Part shown: piece by piece, positions 5,436 to 5,457 of the stretch | Layout: every line of letters begins with the position of its first letter | Position numbering within the stretch: position 1 is the stretch's first letter | Assembly: GCA_937924555.1 (NCBI GenBank) | Contig: CALDSN010000201.1 | Span: forward strand, 1 to 5,457 | Direction: 5' to 3' | Origin: an uncultured bacterium | Lineage (GTDB): Bacteria; Cloacimonadota; Cloacimonadia; Cloacimonadales; Cloacimonadaceae | Length of the DNA stretch: 5,457 nucleotides | The notes under the pieces: model-generated | What the model was told of the DNA's origin: nothing | Databases searched by the model: none | The model's input: the letters and a program-made list of their open reading frames with translations, nothing else | Made by a program: the position numbers and the translations under genes

Positions 5436-5457
5436 CCATAGGAAACACATAGCCTCC

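Larger units (their letters stand above)
5058..5457. other. About 400 nt without a convincing gene; structured intergenic region
   Basis: The only long frame here (plus strand, 5025-5396) starts inside the wrbA terminator, has no ribosome site and encodes a sequence with unconvincing composition (many Cys, Phe, Ser, Arg), so it is not called as a gene. A 19-codon minus-strand frame near 5449 (MCFLWLAW start) has GGAGG only 2 nt upstream and is also not called. The region instead contains repeats: a 10-nt direct repeat (5210-5219 and 5229-5238), a 10-bp inverted repeat with arms about 98 nt apart (5138-5147 and 5246-5255), a small GCAGG/CCTGC hairpin (5181-5194), a run of seven A (5307-5313) and a large palindrome (5343-5435). 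It could be an intergenic repeat element, a structured RNA, or the leader of a gene beyond the window. Confidence 0.6.

Noticed and set aside
4957..5456. Near-identical 16-mers (15/16) at 4957-4972 (end of wrbA) and 5441-5456 (window end)
   Set aside because: A tempting attachment-site pair around 5 hundred bases, but one such match in a window of this size is not far from chance, and no integrase or tRNA is present.
1..5457. CRISPR array, tRNA or rRNA genes
   Set aside because: No regularly spaced repeat series, and no tRNA-like T-loop/acceptor combination or rRNA-like sequence was recognised by eye on either strand.

Overview
The window looks like one end of an Illumina-assembled bacterial contig, probably from a metagenome. 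Bases 1-46 are not genomic: they match the Illumina TruSeq P7/index adapter read toward the insert. Genomic sequence therefore starts at about base 47 and cuts the first gene. No rRNA or other strong taxonomic marker is present. Two adjacent secreted proteins, one with a C-terminal FlgD-like/type A sorting tail (T9SS style), suggest a Bacteroidota/FCB-type anaerobe or Candidatus Cloacimonadota. This assignment is inference.

Layout. (1) 47-458, minus: 3'-truncated secreted protein with a CBM9/DOMON-like beta-sandwich. (2) 459-624: divergent intergenic region with a perfect TTGACA -35 box for the plus-strand gene. (3) 625-1929, plus: secreted repeat protein with YD-like repeats and a C-terminal sorting/FlgD-like domain, closed by a strong intrinsic terminator (1956-1982). 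(4) 2041-3294, plus: YprB/MrfB-type DEDDh exonuclease with a TPR tail, overlapping by 8 nt (5) 3287-4312, plus: a low-specificity threonine aldolase-type PLP enzyme. (6) 4313-4385: 73-nt gap with a 10-bp palindrome, an inverted repeat and a possible promoter. (7) 4386-4994, plus: WrbA, an FMN-dependent NAD(P)H:quinone oxidoreductase, followed by a second intrinsic terminator (5028-5057). (8) 5058-5457: about 400 nt with no convincing gene but with marked structure, namely a 19-nt-period direct repeat, a widely spaced 10-bp inverted repeat and a 93-nt imperfect palindrome centred on base 5389.

Functionally, the left side is a divergent pair of exported proteins that may face carbohydrate or the cell surface. 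The middle is a probable two-gene transcription unit (exonuclease plus amino-acid lyase) whose members have no obvious shared pathway. It is followed by a separately regulated redox-stress flavoprotein. The genes themselves belong to known families. The least explained part is the structured non-coding tail at 5058-5457.
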